This document shows positions 51,906 through 61,570 of a stretch of DNA of 64,000 nucleotides, in pieces. The DNA is from Arcobacteraceae bacterium. GTDB lineage: Bacteria > Campylobacterota > Campylobacteria > Campylobacterales > Arcobacteraceae. A program made the position numbers and the translations under genes. The DNA lies in assembly GCA_021107755.1 (NCBI GenBank), contig JAIOSF010000013.1, positions 1 to 64,000 of the forward strand. The letters run 5' to 3'. Within the stretch, counting starts at the first letter, position 1; each line of letters begins with the position of its first letter. The notes beneath the pieces are model-generated. The model was not told the DNA's origin. It did not search any database and saw only the letters and a list, made by a program, of their open reading frames with translations.

Positions 51906-54294
51906 CAAGTTCAACTACAACTTGTCTCATTTTTAAGAGTGAATCAGGATTTAAAGAGATAGAGTCTATACCATTCTGAACTAAAAATCTTGTAATCTCT
52001 GGATAATCTGATGGTGCTTGTCCACAAATACCAATATATTTATTTTGTTTTTTACACTGCTCTATCACCATCGCTATCATTCTTGTTACAGCTTTATTTC
52101 TCTCATCAAAAATATGTGCTATTAAAGCACTATCTCTATCAACTCCTAAAGTTAATTGTGTTAAATCATTGGAACCTATACTATAACCATCAAATACTTT
52201 TAGGAACTCATCTGCAAAGATTACATTACTTGGTATTTCACACATTGCGTAAATTTCAAGTGAATTTTTACCTTGTACCAGTCCTTTTTTATTCATAATT
52301 TTGATAACTTTTTGACCCTCAACAGGTGTTCTTACAAAAGGAAGCATTATTTTGACATTTGTAAGCCCCATCTCATCTCTTACTTTTTTTAAAGCTTCAC
52401 ATTCCCACTCGAAAGCTTTTTGATACTCTTTTGAATAGTATCTGCTAGCTCCTCTAAAACCTATCATAGGATTTTCTTCATCTTGTTCGTACGCTTTTCC
52501 ACCGGGCATATTTTTGTATTCATTTGATTTAAAATCACTGGTTCGTACAATCACAGGCTTTGGATAAAAAGCAGCCCCAATCATCCCTATCCCTTGGGAT
52601 AGTTTCTCTATAAAAAAACTTTTTGGGTCTTTATACCCTTTTATAAAATTTTTTATCTCTTTTTCATCTTCTACTTTTTTTCCATTGTAGATATCAAAAA
52701 GTGCCATAGGGTGTGCTTTTATGAAGTTATTGATAATAAATTCCATTCTAGCCAATCCAACCCCTTGATTTGGAAGTTTTGCAAACAGGAAAGCTTTATG
52801 TGGATCACCTACATTCATAAAAAGTTTTGTTTTAGGTTCTTGTAAATTATCAATATCTATCTTTTGAATCTTATACTTTAAAATCCCTTTATATACATAA
52901 CCATTTTCTCCACCAGCACAGCTAACTGTCACTTTGTCTCCATCTTTTAGAAGCTTTGTAGCATTTATACACCCTACTATAGCAGGAACACCTATCTCTC
53001 TTGCAACAATAGCTGCATGGCAAGTTCGTCCACCTTTGTTTGTTATAACTGCTGCTGCTTTTTTCATCAAAGGTTCCCAATCTGGATCAGTTGTATCAGC
53101 GACTAAAATATCTCCCTCTTTAAAGATATGAGAATCAGACAATTTAGTGATGATTTTAACAACACCTGCACCAATCTTATCTCCAATCGCCTGCCCTGTA
53201 AGAATAGTTTTTCTCTCATCCTCTTTTACTAACAGATTATAGTTTTGAAGTATATATTTCTCTTTTTTACTTTGTACAGTTTCTGGTCGCGCTTGTACTA
53301 TAAAAAGTTCCCCGCTTTTAGCGTCTTTTGCCCACTCTATATCCATAGCCTGATAAATACCGGAAAGTTTTGAGTAGTGTTCCTCTATTTTAAGCCCATA
53401 AGAAGCCAGAGTAATAATCTCTTCATCACTAAGTGAAAAACTGTTTTGTTCTTTTTTTGTGATAGAGATGTTTTTGGTTTTGTCCAATTTTTTACCACTG
53501 TATATCATCTTTTTTGCTTTTGAACCCAGCTGTTTTTTTAGTATAGTAGAGATGCCTTTTTTAAGTGTTGGTTTAAAAACAAAAAACTCATCAGGGATAA
53601 CTTTTCCACCTACGATATTTTCACCTAAACCATAAATAGAATTTATCATGATTAAATTTTGTGAGCCTGATTCTGTATCGATTGTGAACATTATTCCACT
53701 ACTTGATTCATCACTTCTCACCATCTTTTGCACACCTACAGATAAAGCAACTTTAAGATGATCATATCCCCTACTTTGTCTATAGCTTATGGCTCTGTTA
53801 TTAAAAAGTGAAGCAAAACATTTTTTAACTGCTTCTAAAAATGCTTTTTCATTGTTGATATTCAAAAAAGTATCTTGTTGACCAGCAAAACTGGCATCAG
53901 GAAGATCTTCAGCAGTTCCAGAAGATCGTACTGCTACATCTATCGCTTTTGTTTTATATTCTTTTGATAAAGTTTTATAGGATTTTTTTATCTCATTTTC
54001 TAAGATTAAAGGGAGTTTGGCATTTAAGATAAGCTTTCTTATCTTACTGCCTTTTTTTTCTAAACTTTTGATATCACTTATATCTAAATCTGATAAAATA
54101 GCTTTGATTTTATCTTTTAAATTATTTTCTTCTATTAAAAGCCAATAGGCTTCGCTCGTTGTTGCAAAACCATTTGGTACTTTTACTCCAAGACTACCCA
54201 AAGAACTGTACATCTCACCTAAACTGGCATTTTTCCCACCAACTAAAGATACATCATTTATATCTATTTGATTAAAAAACTTTATATATTTCAT
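51886..54294 (-). CDS. ppsA: phosphoenolpyruvate synthase
   Basis: This 802-residue enzyme converts pyruvate and ATP to phosphoenolpyruvate, AMP and phosphate for gluconeogenesis. The N-terminal ATP-binding domain opens with [15 protein letters not shown] and contains [22 protein letters not shown]. The phosphohistidine domain holds [17 protein letters not shown] with the catalytic His. The C-terminal PEP/pyruvate barrel contains [40 protein letters not shown] and [17 protein letters not shown]. The length is standard. Confidence 0.97.
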   Translation of the reverse strand: MKYIKFFNQIDINDVSLVGGKNASLGEMYSSLGSLGVKVPNGFATTSEAYWLLIEENNLKDKIKAILSDLDISDIKSLEKKGSKIRKLILNAKLPLILENEIKKSYKTLSKEYKTKAIDVAVRSSGTAEDLPDASFAGQQDTFLNINNEKAFLEAVKKCFASLFNNRAISYRQSRGYDHLKVALSVGVQKMVRSDESSSGIMFTIDTESGSQNLIMINSIYGLGENIVGGKVIPDEFFVFKPTLKKGISTILKKQLGSKAKKMIYSGKKLDKTKNISITKKEQNSFSLSDEEIITLASYGLKIEEHYSKLSGIYQAMDIEWAKDAKSGELFIVQARPETVQSKKEKYILQNYNLLVKEDERKTILTGQAIGDKIGAGVVKIITKLSDSHIFKEGDILVADTTDPDWEPLMKKAAAVITNKGGRTCHAAIVAREIGVPAIVGCINATKLLKDGDKVTVSCAGGENGYVYKGILKYKIQKIDIDNLQEPKTKLFMNVGDPHKAFLFAKLPNQGVGLARMEFIINNFIKAHPMALFDIYNGKKVEDEKEIKNFIKGYKDPKSFFIEKLSQGIGMIGAAFYPKPVIVRTSDFKSNEYKNMPGGKAYEQDEENPMIGFRGASRYYSKEYQKAFEWECEALKKVRDEMGLTNVKIMLPFVRTPVEGQKVIKIMNKKGLVQGKNSLEIYAMCEIPSNVIFADEFLKVFDGYSIGSNDLTQLTLGVDRDSALIAHIFDERNKAVTRMIAMVIEQCKKQNKYIGICGQAPSDYPEITRFLVQNGIDSISLNPDSLLKMRQVVVELENSKNS

Positions 54295-54329
54295 AGCGAG
54301 CCTCCAAAAATTAAATTTTTAAAAGTGTA

Positions 54330-55175
54330 TTAAATCTTACTCATTCCCTCATCATCAATTTTTATTATATTATCTTCTACAAGTTTTGTCAAAGCTCTTT
54401 TGTAAGCCTTTTTACTGATACCAAATAATTCTTTGATAGTGTCTGCATCTGTTTTGTAGTTATATGGTAAGTCATTGAAGTTTTGTGCCAGTACATCTAA
54501 GACTTTTTTTGTATTGATATCATCAGCATTGTTTTTTCCTATAGGTTGTAGTGATACATCTACTTTTTTGTCATCTCTTATATTTTTAATATAGGCAGTC
54601 ATCTTTTCACCAACATTTACATCACTAAAGATTTCATTTTTATATATCATACCCTCATAAGTATCATTAATGATTACTTTATATCCCATAGGAGTTTTAG
54701 CAAAAAGAAGTATCTCTACTTCTTGGTTTTTAGCCAGGTTTTGTGTGTCTGAACTTAAAAATGAAGTGATCTTCTCAACACCAATAAGTCTTGATGTTTC
54801 ATCATCTTCTATAATTCGTACTATTCTTGATTCCCCTACTCTAAAAGGATTCTTTTGTCTATTCTTAGGTACAAATAAATCTTTTAAAAGACCCCAATCC
54901 ACAAAAGCACCAAAAGAGGTAGTATCTACAACTTTTGTAAACATAAATTGATTTCTCATACCATATGGTGTTTGTGTAGTTGCTACAAGTCTGTCTTCAC
55001 TATCTGTATATATAAAAACTTCAAGTTCGTCATCTATTTGCATATCTTTTGTAATATAGGCATTTGGTAAAAGCACCACCTCTTCATCTTGTGCTTCTAA
55101 GTAAATACCTGGTTCTGTTATTCTGTTGATTTTTAGGGTGTTCATCTCACCTAATTGTATATGTTCGTTTATCAT
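54330..55175 (-). CDS. S1-domain RNA-binding protein (CvfB-like)
   Basis: This 281-residue protein contains two or three S1-type OB folds (about 5-60, 70-135, 145-210; for example TTSFGAFVDWGLLKDLFVPKN). A C-terminal winged helix (about 225-281) reads NYKTDADTIKELFGISKKAYKRAL and then EDNIIKID. This is the architecture of CvfB/YitL, which binds RNA and affects virulence gene expression in Gram-positives. It is monocistronic, divergent from the leaderless small gene at 55224. Confidence 0.88.
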   Translation of the reverse strand: MINEHIQLGEMNTLKINRITEPGIYLEAQDEEVVLLPNAYITKDMQIDDELEVFIYTDSEDRLVATTQTPYGMRNQFMFTKVVDTTSFGAFVDWGLLKDLFVPKNRQKNPFRVGESRIVRIIEDDETSRLIGVEKITSFLSSDTQNLAKNQEVEILLFAKTPMGYKVIINDTYEGMIYKNEIFSDVNVGEKMTAYIKNIRDDKKVDVSLQPIGKNNADDINTKKVLDVLAQNFNDLPYNYKTDADTIKELFGISKKAYKRALTKLVEDNIIKIDDEGMSKI

Positions 55176-55210
55176 GATGTTATTGTATCTAAAAATAAGT
55201 AACTATTGGG

Positions 55211-55223
55211 TAAAATCTGCTTT
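55211..55223 (+). promoter_or_regulatory. -10 box giving a probable leaderless transcript
   Basis: TAAAAT (55211-55216) lies seven bases before the ATG at 55224, and no ribosome-binding site precedes it. A usual start point 6-8 bases after the -10 falls on or next to the start codon. Confidence 0.5.
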
Positions 55224-55394
55224 ATGAGACATTTAAGAGGTTATGGTAAACGGTACTTTTCACTAGCAATTATTGCGATGTATTCTACAATGTACAAACT
55301 GTGTACAATAGATGCAAATCATCAATACCATCTTAAAGCCTTCGAATATCAAGAATATAAGACTTCCCCTCCCTTTTTAACTTTTAATTACTAA
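55224..55394 (+). CDS. 56-residue unknown protein, copy 1, before the TonB-receptor operon
   Basis: The protein reads MRHLRGYGKRYFSLAIIAMY, then a Cys-containing YKLCTID, and ends with an aromatic-rich C terminus (FEYQEYKTSPP). It is 82 percent identical (46 of 56) to the gene at 59725, and 18 of the 28 differing codons are synonymous, so selection acts on the protein. The frame is open upstream to 55206, but the paralogue starts at the equivalent of 55224. There is no ribosome site. It lies 32 bases before the TonB-receptor gene. Residues 11-22 could be an amphipathic or short membrane segment. The family is not known to me. Confidence 0.85.
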   Translation: MRHLRGYGKRYFSLAIIAMYSTMYKLCTIDANHQYHLKAFEYQEYKTSPPFLTFNY

Positions 55395-55426
55395 TCACAA
55401 AACAGAATTAAAATTAAGGGAAAATA

Positions 55427-57265
55427 ATGACAAATACAATAAAACTCAGCCTAGTGGCTAGTTTATTCTGTACAGCTACTATAAATGCGAATGAAGGTTT
55501 AGGAACGATAACAGTTTCAAGCGCAACAAAAAGTGAACAATCAATTAAAGATGTAACAAGTAATGTTGAAGTGATTACAAGTATTGAACTGGAAGAAAAA
55601 AATATAAAAACTGTTACAGAAGCTTTAAATCTAGTAAGTGGAGTAAGTTTTACTTCAAATGGTGGTATAGGTGCTACAACATCTTTAAGTCTGAGAGGTA
55701 TGAACGGAGATAATATTTTAATACTAATAGATGGTATAAAGTTTCAAGACCCATCAAATACAGGTGGTGCAAATATTGCTCATCTTATGGTAAATAATAT
55801 TGAAAAAATAGAAATCATAAAAGGCGCACAAAGTGGTATTTGGGGATCTAATGCTACTGCTGGTGTTATAAATATTATTACAAAAAAAGCAAAAGATGGC
55901 TTTCATGGTAGCATATTAGTAGAAGCAGGTAGTTTCAAAACAAAAAAAATTGGGGCAGTTGTTTCTTATAAGAATAATAAGTTTGATACAAAAATATCTG
56001 CATCAAATATTAAAAGTGATGGATTTACTACTCAAGCACCAAAAGGAAAAAATATTGATAATTATGAAGATGATGGCTATGAAAATACTACTTTAAATCT
56101 TCAAGGAAACTATTATATAAATGATAACTCAAAAGTTGGTATAAATATTACTGATATTGATGCATTAAAAGAGTATGATAGTTTTAATACACCAAATGAT
56201 ACTACTATAAAAAGTGATATTGATACAACACTTTATGGAGTATCTTACAATCAAATTTTAGATAAACATAATCTTACTTTTAAAGTTGAAAAAAGTGATT
56301 TTAAAAGAGATGAAATTGGTACAGTAAGCACAATGTTTGGAGCTGCTGTAAAAAACTTCAATGGAGAAACTACAAATATAGAGATAAATGATAATTTTAA
56401 GTACAATAATGATAGTTTTTTACTTATTGGACTAGGAAGTAGTAGTGATGAAGTTGATTACAAAAAGACAGATGCAACAACTAATAAAAGAGAAAATAAA
56501 AATAAATTTGGATACTTAACAAATTCAAATAGTTTTGACAAAACAATTTTAACACAAAGCTTACGATATGATCAATATAATAATTTTGATAATAAATTTA
56601 CAGGAAAAATAGGGATTAAACATAACTATAACCAAGATTTATTTATATCTTCAAATATAGGAACTGCATACAATGTACCAAACATTATGGAAGAACTTAA
56701 TCCATGGGGTACAGTGAATGAAGATTTAAATCCAGAAAATAGTAAAAGTGGAGATATAAGTCTAGGATATAAAGATTTTAAAGTTACATATTTTTACACA
56801 CAAATTAAAGATTTAATTGATTGGAATAATAATAGATATGAAAATTTAAAAGATAAATCTACCTTTCAAGGTATTGAGTTAGATTATAAAAAAACTATTA
56901 TAGACAATATTCTTATTTCGTTAAATTATACAAGATTACGTGCTAAAGATAATGAAAAAAAAGATTTAGCAGGAAGGGCAAAACAAACATTTAAATTTGG
57001 ATTAGATTATTATGTTATATCAAAATTGCATATAGGACTAAATGGAGAATATGTAGGTGAAAGAAAAGAGTATAATTTTGATGGTAGTTTTAAAGCGCAA
57101 ACGGGAAAATATACTATTGCACACCTAAACATCAATTATGATTTAACTAAAGAAGTTAAAATCTATGGTAAAATAGAAAATATTACAGATAAATACTATC
57201 AAACTATTGATGGATTTACTTCAAGTCCAAGAGCTTTTTATGCGGGAGTTAAATATAGTTTCTAA
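55427..57265 (+). CDS. TonB-dependent outer-membrane receptor (BtuB-like)
   Basis: This 612-residue receptor has a signal peptide (about 1-21), a TonB-box-like LGTITVSSATKS, a plug domain (about 30-150, with TVTEALNLVSGVSFTSNGG, LSLRGMNGDNILILIDGIK and IEIIKGAQSGIWGSNATAGVINIITKK) and a 22-strand barrel ending in a C-terminal aromatic (KYSF). The IDGIK and GVINIITKK motifs and its length fit BtuB. It is followed directly by a BtuFDC-like transporter and a cobalamin gene cluster, so corrinoid uptake is the likely role; an iron-chelate role is the alternative. AAGGGA lies before the ATG. Confidence 0.88.
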   Translation: MTNTIKLSLVASLFCTATINANEGLGTITVSSATKSEQSIKDVTSNVEVITSIELEEKNIKTVTEALNLVSGVSFTSNGGIGATTSLSLRGMNGDNILILIDGIKFQDPSNTGGANIAHLMVNNIEKIEIIKGAQSGIWGSNATAGVINIITKKAKDGFHGSILVEAGSFKTKKIGAVVSYKNNKFDTKISASNIKSDGFTTQAPKGKNIDNYEDDGYENTTLNLQGNYYINDNSKVGINITDIDALKEYDSFNTPNDTTIKSDIDTTLYGVSYNQILDKHNLTFKVEKSDFKRDEIGTVSTMFGAAVKNFNGETTNIEINDNFKYNNDSFLLIGLGSSSDEVDYKKTDATTNKRENKNKFGYLTNSNSFDKTILTQSLRYDQYNNFDNKFTGKIGIKHNYNQDLFISSNIGTAYNVPNIMEELNPWGTVNEDLNPENSKSGDISLGYKDFKVTYFYTQIKDLIDWNNNRYENLKDKSTFQGIELDYKKTIIDNILISLNYTRLRAKDNEKKDLAGRAKQTFKFGLDYYVISKLHIGLNGEYVGERKEYNFDGSFKAQTGKYTIAHLNINYDLTKEVKIYGKIENITDKYYQTIDGFTSSPRAFYAGVKYSF

Positions 57266-58086
57266 TGAAATTCTTACTACTATTACTATTTACCATTAAT
57301 CTTTTTAGTTATGATAGAATCATAGCTTTAAGCCCATCAATCAATGAAATCATATATGCGTTGGGAGATGGTAAAAAAATAGTGGGGAATACAACTTATT
57401 GTACATTTCCAATAGAAGCACAATCAAAACCAAAAGTTGGGGGATACTTTTCCCCTTCTATAGAAAAAATACTCTCCCTCAAACCAGATATTGTTATTTT
57501 GCAAAAAAGTAGTATAAAATTAGCTTCTAAACTGGAATCTTTAGGGATTGAAACAAAAGTTGTACAGCTTACAACTTTAGAAGATATAAAAGACTCTATT
57601 TATCAAATAGGGAATATCTTAAATAAGCAAACAAAAGCACAAGAGATATTAACAACTCTTGAAGAAAAACTCACTCAAACTCAAAATATACTCAAAGACA
57701 AAAAGATATTATTTGTTATTGGGCATAATTTAAAACTTGACAGTAGAATCTTTGTAGCAGGTCAAAACCTTTATTTTGATGATATTATAAATCAAAGTGG
57801 AAATACAAATGCTTTTAAAAGTGAGCGTTCTGGACAACCTATTTTAAATATGGAAAATCTCATTGCAACCAATGCAGATATAGTGATACTTTTAGCTCCA
57901 TTTACAAAACAAAAACAACTTACAAAAGAACAATTAATACAACCATGGCTCAAACTCCCTATAAATGCAGCAAAAACAAAAGCTATCTATGTATTAGATA
58001 AAGAGTATGCAGGGATAAGCAGTCATCGACTTATCTATTTTTTAGAAGATTTTAAAGGATTTTTGCAAGATGCTAAAAATAAATAA
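57265..58086 (+). CDS. BtuF-like periplasmic corrinoid-binding protein
   Basis: This 273-residue helical-backbone substrate-binding protein starts with a signal peptide (MKFLLLLLFTINLFS). It has ALSPSINEIIYALGDGKKIVG, then TTYCTFPIEA, and KVGGYFSPSIEKILSLKPDIVI, the order seen in BtuF (YCnyP then KVGGf). A trailing LEDFKGFLQ helix ends the protein. It carries the ligand from the periplasm to the permease. It starts on the last base of the receptor gene and overlaps the ATPase gene by 17 bp. Substrate (cobalamin versus iron chelate) is inferred. Confidence 0.85.
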   Translation: MKFLLLLLFTINLFSYDRIIALSPSINEIIYALGDGKKIVGNTTYCTFPIEAQSKPKVGGYFSPSIEKILSLKPDIVILQKSSIKLASKLESLGIETKVVQLTTLEDIKDSIYQIGNILNKQTKAQEILTTLEEKLTQTQNILKDKKILFVIGHNLKLDSRIFVAGQNLYFDDIINQSGNTNAFKSERSGQPILNMENLIATNADIVILLAPFTKQKQLTKEQLIQPWLKLPINAAKTKAIYVLDKEYAGISSHRLIYFLEDFKGFLQDAKNK

Positions 58087-58762
58087 CTATGATAGTTTGA
58101 TATTACGCAATATATCTTTTGAACTTCAAAATAAAAATCTTATTATTTTAGGTTCAAATGGTGCTGGGAAAACCACATTAGCAAAAGTACTATGTGGTAT
58201 TATCCCCTCTTTAAATGTCTTTATAGAAGAAAAGAATCCCAGTGGTATTTATGGTGATGAGAGAGCCAAACTTATTAATTATATTCCACCAAAATTAGAA
58301 GTGTATGATGATTTTATGAGTGTAGAGGAGTTTTTAGAGATAAATAAACTCTATAGCTATAAAAGCATCGATGAAGTGTTAAGATTAGTAAACTGTGAGT
58401 ATATAAAAAATAAAAAATGCAAAAACTTAAGTAGCGGTGAATCACAACTCTTACTTCTATCAAGTGCTATTTTACACAATGCTAAATATACTATCTTTGA
58501 TGAACCAACATCAAATCTTGATCCTCAAAAGATCAAAAATAGTTTTCACATTTTACAAGATGAAGATATATTACAAAACAAAATTATCATCACACATAAT
58601 CTTAATTTAGCTTATAAACTTGGATTTGATATTTTATTTATCAAAGATGGGAGAATAGCCTTTAATGATAGTAGTGAACAGTTTTTTAGTGATGCAAATT
58701 TACAGCTTTTTTTTAGTGATAGTGTAAAAAAACATGATGATAATATAGTGGTGAATTTATGA
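58070..58762 (+). CDS. ABC transporter ATPase (BtuD-like)
   Basis: This 230-residue ABC ATPase has Walker A LGSNGAGKTTLAKVLCG (about 28-44), signature LSSGESQLLLLSSAIL (Gly in the C-loop, Ser replacing the usual Gly at the second position) and Walker B YTIFDEPTSNLDP, with IITHNLNLA as switch. It energises the FecCD-type permease that follows (4-bp overlap). The start ATG is inside the upstream gene. No cytosolic lid beyond the family average is present; it is slightly short. Confidence 0.88.
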   Translation: MLKINNYDSLILRNISFELQNKNLIILGSNGAGKTTLAKVLCGIIPSLNVFIEEKNPSGIYGDERAKLINYIPPKLEVYDDFMSVEEFLEINKLYSYKSIDEVLRLVNCEYIKNKKCKNLSSGESQLLLLSSAILHNAKYTIFDEPTSNLDPQKIKNSFHILQDEDILQNKIIITHNLNLAYKLGFDILFIKDGRIAFNDSSEQFFSDANLQLFFSDSVKKHDDNIVVNL

Positions 58763-59700
58763 GATATTTTCTAGTTTTTTTATCTCTTCTTATCCTTTTA
58801 ATCTCTCCATTTTTTGGACAAATAGATATATCCTTTGCAAATATATTTGATACTACAAAAATGGATTATCAAATCTTTTGGGATATACGACTTCCAAGAA
58901 CTATACTTGCCTTTTTTGTGGGTGCAATTTTAGCTTTAAGTGGTTTGGTATTTCAAACTATTTTTAGAAATCCTATGAGTAGTCCTTTTACTCTAGGAGT
59001 TGCCAGTGGAGCTACTCTTTTTACAGCTATTGCTATAGTATTGGGACTTAGCTCTTTTGTCTCTTTCTTTGCCTTTTTAGGGAGTTTAGCTACTATTGTT
59101 ATACTTTTTATCATAGCTTCAAGATTTCATAGTAGTGAAACTTCATCGTTGCTTTTAGTTGGTATTGCATTGTCATTTTTTTATAGTGCTAGTTTGATGG
59201 TACTATTTTTTATCAGTAATCTTCAAGAGAGTTATGAGATAGTGCGATTTACAATGGGAAGCTTAGATATAGTAGGTTTTAAAGATACTTATTTGGTGAT
59301 ATTAGCAGGTATTTTTATACTTTTTATGGTGAAGTATTATCAAAATAGTATCAAACTACTTCTTGTATCTTATCAATTTGCACACTTAAAAGGGTGTAAT
59401 GTAAAACAAACAAACTATATACTTCTTATATCTGTATCAATTGCTGTTGGTATTTGTGTCAGTATTACTGGACCTATAGGATTTGTAGGCTTAATAGTGC
59501 CACATATAATAAAAACAATCACACAAAAAAGTGCTCATACACTTATTCTACCAATTTTCTTTTATGGTGGAATTTTCTTAGTATTATGTGATTTAATTGC
59601 CAGAAATTTAGGAACAACTTCAGATATACCAATATGTGTAGTGACCTCATTTTTAGGTGCACCATTTTTTATCTATTTGATTATAAAAAGAAAAAAATAA
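58759..59700 (+). CDS. FecCD-family ABC permease (BtuC-like)
   Basis: This 313-residue permease has about ten membrane helices. The family hallmarks are IRLPRTILAFFVGAILALSGLVFQTIFRNP, LGVASGATLFTAI and, late, ITGPIGFVGLIVPHIIKT, the contact loop for the ATPase. The overlapping ATPase and binding-protein genes make a complete ABC importer with the TonB receptor. It is the last gene before the second copy of the 56-residue gene, 24 bases away. Confidence 0.93.
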   Translation: MRYFLVFLSLLILLISPFFGQIDISFANIFDTTKMDYQIFWDIRLPRTILAFFVGAILALSGLVFQTIFRNPMSSPFTLGVASGATLFTAIAIVLGLSSFVSFFAFLGSLATIVILFIIASRFHSSETSSLLLVGIALSFFYSASLMVLFFISNLQESYEIVRFTMGSLDIVGFKDTYLVILAGIFILFMVKYYQNSIKLLLVSYQFAHLKGCNVKQTNYILLISVSIAVGICVSITGPIGFVGLIVPHIIKTITQKSAHTLILPIFFYGGIFLVLCDLIARNLGTTSDIPICVVTSFLGAPFFIYLIIKRKK

Positions 59701-59712
59701 AGTGTTTTTGAG

Positions 59713-59724
59713 TATACTTCCCTT
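59713..59724 (+). promoter_or_regulatory. -10 box giving a second probable leaderless transcript
   Basis: TATACT (59713-59718) lies six bases before the ATG at 59725 with no ribosome-binding site between. The placement is the same, within a base, as at copy 1. Confidence 0.5.
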
Positions 59725-59895
59725 ATGAAACATTTACGAGGTTATTTAAAACGATACTTTTCTTTAGCAATTATTGCTATGTATTCTACTGTTCATAAAT
59801 TATGTACAATAGATAGTAAATTTCAGTATCACCTTAAAGCTTTTGAGTATCAAGAATACAAAACTTCTCCACCCTATTTAAACTTCAATTTTTAA
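59725..59895 (+). CDS. 56-residue unknown protein, copy 2, before cbiM
   Basis: This gene encodes MKHLRGYLKRYFSLAIIAMY, then HKLCTID and the same C-terminal FEYQEYKTSPP core as the paralogue at 55224. Similarity to copy 1 also reaches a short stretch after the stop (AATCACAA). The mostly synonymous differences show conservation of protein sequence. The distance to cbiM is 98 bases, a stretch with some self-complementary AT-rich segments (TATAGAT with ATCTATA) but no cobalamin-riboswitch box. Function is unknown; its duplication at two transport units suggests linked regulation. Confidence 0.85.
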   Translation: MKHLRGYLKRYFSLAIIAMYSTVHKLCTIDSKFQYHLKAFEYQEYKTSPPYLNFNF

Positions 59896-59993
59896 TTAAC
59901 AAAAAAATCACAACACAATTTTAGTTATAGATAAATAGATCTATAAACCATTTTATATAGTTTAAATAACTATTCAATAAAGAAGGACACATT

Positions 59994-60677
59994 ATGCATA
60001 TAGAAGCAGGCGTAGTACAAGGGGTAAAAATGTTATTTAGTTATGGGACAGCTGCTGTTTCATTTGGAATTGCGGGGAAACTGGCATTAGATACAATTAA
60101 GAATAATGGAGTAGTTTCATTTGGTGTAAAAACATTAATCTCTGCAATATTAGTATTTATATTTTTTGAGGTATTTCCTCATCATCCAATAGGTGTATCA
60201 GAAGTTCATCTAATCTTAGGTTCTACAATATTTTTAATATTTGGAGCAGCACCAGCAGCATTTGGTTTGGCACTTGGTCTTTTAGTTCAAGGGTTGTTTT
60301 TTGCACAATTTGATTTACCTCAGTATGGTATTAATGTAACAACTTTACTTATGCCATTATTTGGGATGAGCTATTTAGCAAAAAAAATAATACCTCAAAA
60401 TATAGCATATAAAGATATCCAATACAAAGATACTCTTAAATTATCAGTAGCATATCAAGGTGGTATTGTTGCTTGGGTTGCATTTTGGGCATTATTTGGA
60501 CAAGGTTTTGGTGCTGAAAATTTAGCTGCTGTTTCTAGTTTTGGTTTAGCTTATATGAGTGTAGTAATTTTAGAACCACTTATTGACTTAGCAGTTTTAG
60601 CAGGGGCAAAAACACTTAGTAGTTTAGAAAATAGTTCTTTTGTAGAAAAAAGACTTTATAATCCAGCAAAAGCTTAG
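59994..60677 (+). CDS. cbiM: CbiM-like energy-coupling-factor cobalt permease
   Basis: This 227-residue membrane protein has the CbiM/NikM opening MHIEAGVVQGVKML with the N-terminal Met-His-Ile metal-binding loop (MHI instead of MHIPDG). Seven hydrophobic stretches follow, with EVHLILGSTIFLIFGAAPAAFGLALGLLVQ and GINVTTLLMPLF as family marks. CbiM binds Co2+ and works with CbiN, CbiQ and CbiO. None of those is nearby, so it is solitary here. AAGGA precedes the ATG. A terminator follows, so it may be transcribed apart from cbiK. Confidence 0.8.
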   Translation: MHIEAGVVQGVKMLFSYGTAAVSFGIAGKLALDTIKNNGVVSFGVKTLISAILVFIFFEVFPHHPIGVSEVHLILGSTIFLIFGAAPAAFGLALGLLVQGLFFAQFDLPQYGINVTTLLMPLFGMSYLAKKIIPQNIAYKDIQYKDTLKLSVAYQGGIVAWVAFWALFGQGFGAENLAAVSSFGLAYMSVVILEPLIDLAVLAGAKTLSSLENSSFVEKRLYNPAKA

Positions 60678-60681
60678 TTTT

Positions 60682-60711
60682 AAGAGTAAGGAGAACTCCT
60701 TACTCTTTTAC
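60682..60711 (+). terminator. terminator after cbiM
   Basis: AAGAGTAAGGAG (60682-60693) and CTCCTTACTCTT (60696-60707) are perfect complements, a 12-bp stem of which the last pairs probably open as loop. Only TTTTA follows, so termination may be partial. Confidence 0.7.
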
Positions 60712-60751
60712 TTTCATAAAGAATCACACCAAATTTTTAAGGCATTATACT

Positions 60752-61570
60752 ATGAAAAGATATAGACATTACAAAAAAGACAAAGCAATTATTCTATCTG
60801 TTTTTGGCTCTGTAATAGAACAACAAAAATATTTAGAATTAAAAAAAATTATAGAAAAAGAATTTAAAGGTATAGATATTTTTCTTGCAGTAAGTTCAAG
60901 AATGGTTTTAAAAGACCTATTAAAAAAAGGGTTTGATTATAAAACCTTGGCTCAAACTATGGCTGATGTGGATATGATAGGATATAAAAACATTATCGTA
61001 GCATCTGTAAATCTTTTTCCAGCTTGTGAGCATGAATTATTGAAAAAAACTGTTGAAGGTTTTAAAAACTTCTCTTTTTCAAATATTAGATTATCAAATG
61101 CAATCCTTACACGAACAAAAGACACTACCCTATTTCTAAAAGAACTTGATGAAACTATTAGTAAAAAAGATACAGCAAATCTTTATGTGATACATGGAAC
61201 TCCAAAACTAGAACTTGGTGGACTTGAGTCAGTTGCATACAGTGCAAAATATCTTGAACAAAAAAGAGATTTAAACTATGCTTGTTCATTAGAGGGTGCT
61301 TTCCCATTTTTTGCTATCAAAGGTGAGCTTATAGCAAAAATGAAAAAAGATGGGGTAAAAAAAGTACAAGTTGTACCTATGTTGCTTGTAAGTGGAAATC
61401 ATTATATAAAAGATATGGTAGAGATAAAAGATGAACTAAACGAACACTTTAAATCTAAAATTGTAAAAAGTACAACAGCAGATGAAAAATTTAATTTATT
61501 AGAGATACCAACAATAGTAAAGATAATAATCAATAACATACAAGAAGAGATAACTAAACTTGGCCACTAA
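60752..61570 (+). CDS. cbiK: sirohydrochlorin cobaltochelatase (CbiK-like)
   Basis: This 272-residue chelatase would insert Co2+ into sirohydrochlorin at the entry to the anaerobic cobalamin pathway. AIILSVFGSV opens it; the active-site His is in LYVIHGTPKLELGG (CbiK has GHGT at this place), with a second His region in MLLVSGNHYIKDMVEIKDEL matching the CbiK end (DHAINDM). There is no signal peptide, unlike periplasmic CbiK variants. It is the first of a run of cobalamin genes and overlaps cbiL by 11 bp. Confidence 0.82.
   Translation: MKRYRHYKKDKAIILSVFGSVIEQQKYLELKKIIEKEFKGIDIFLAVSSRMVLKDLLKKGFDYKTLAQTMADVDMIGYKNIIVASVNLFPACEHELLKKTVEGFKNFSFSNIRLSNAILTRTKDTTLFLKELDETISKKDTANLYVIHGTPKLELGGLESVAYSAKYLEQKRDLNYACSLEGAFPFFAIKGELIAKMKKDGVKKVQVVPMLLVSGNHYIKDMVEIKDELNEHFKSKIVKSTTADEKFNLLEIPTIVKIIINNIQEEITKLGH

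Noticed and set aside
55427-59700. Heme or siderophore uptake system
   Set aside because: The receptor and permease families also take iron chelates, but the binding-protein motifs and the adjacent cobalamin genes favour corrinoids. Not proven.
59896-59993. Cobalamin riboswitch before cbiM
   Set aside because: The 98-base gap is too short and lacks the conserved B12-box sequence; only weak AT-rich pairing is visible.
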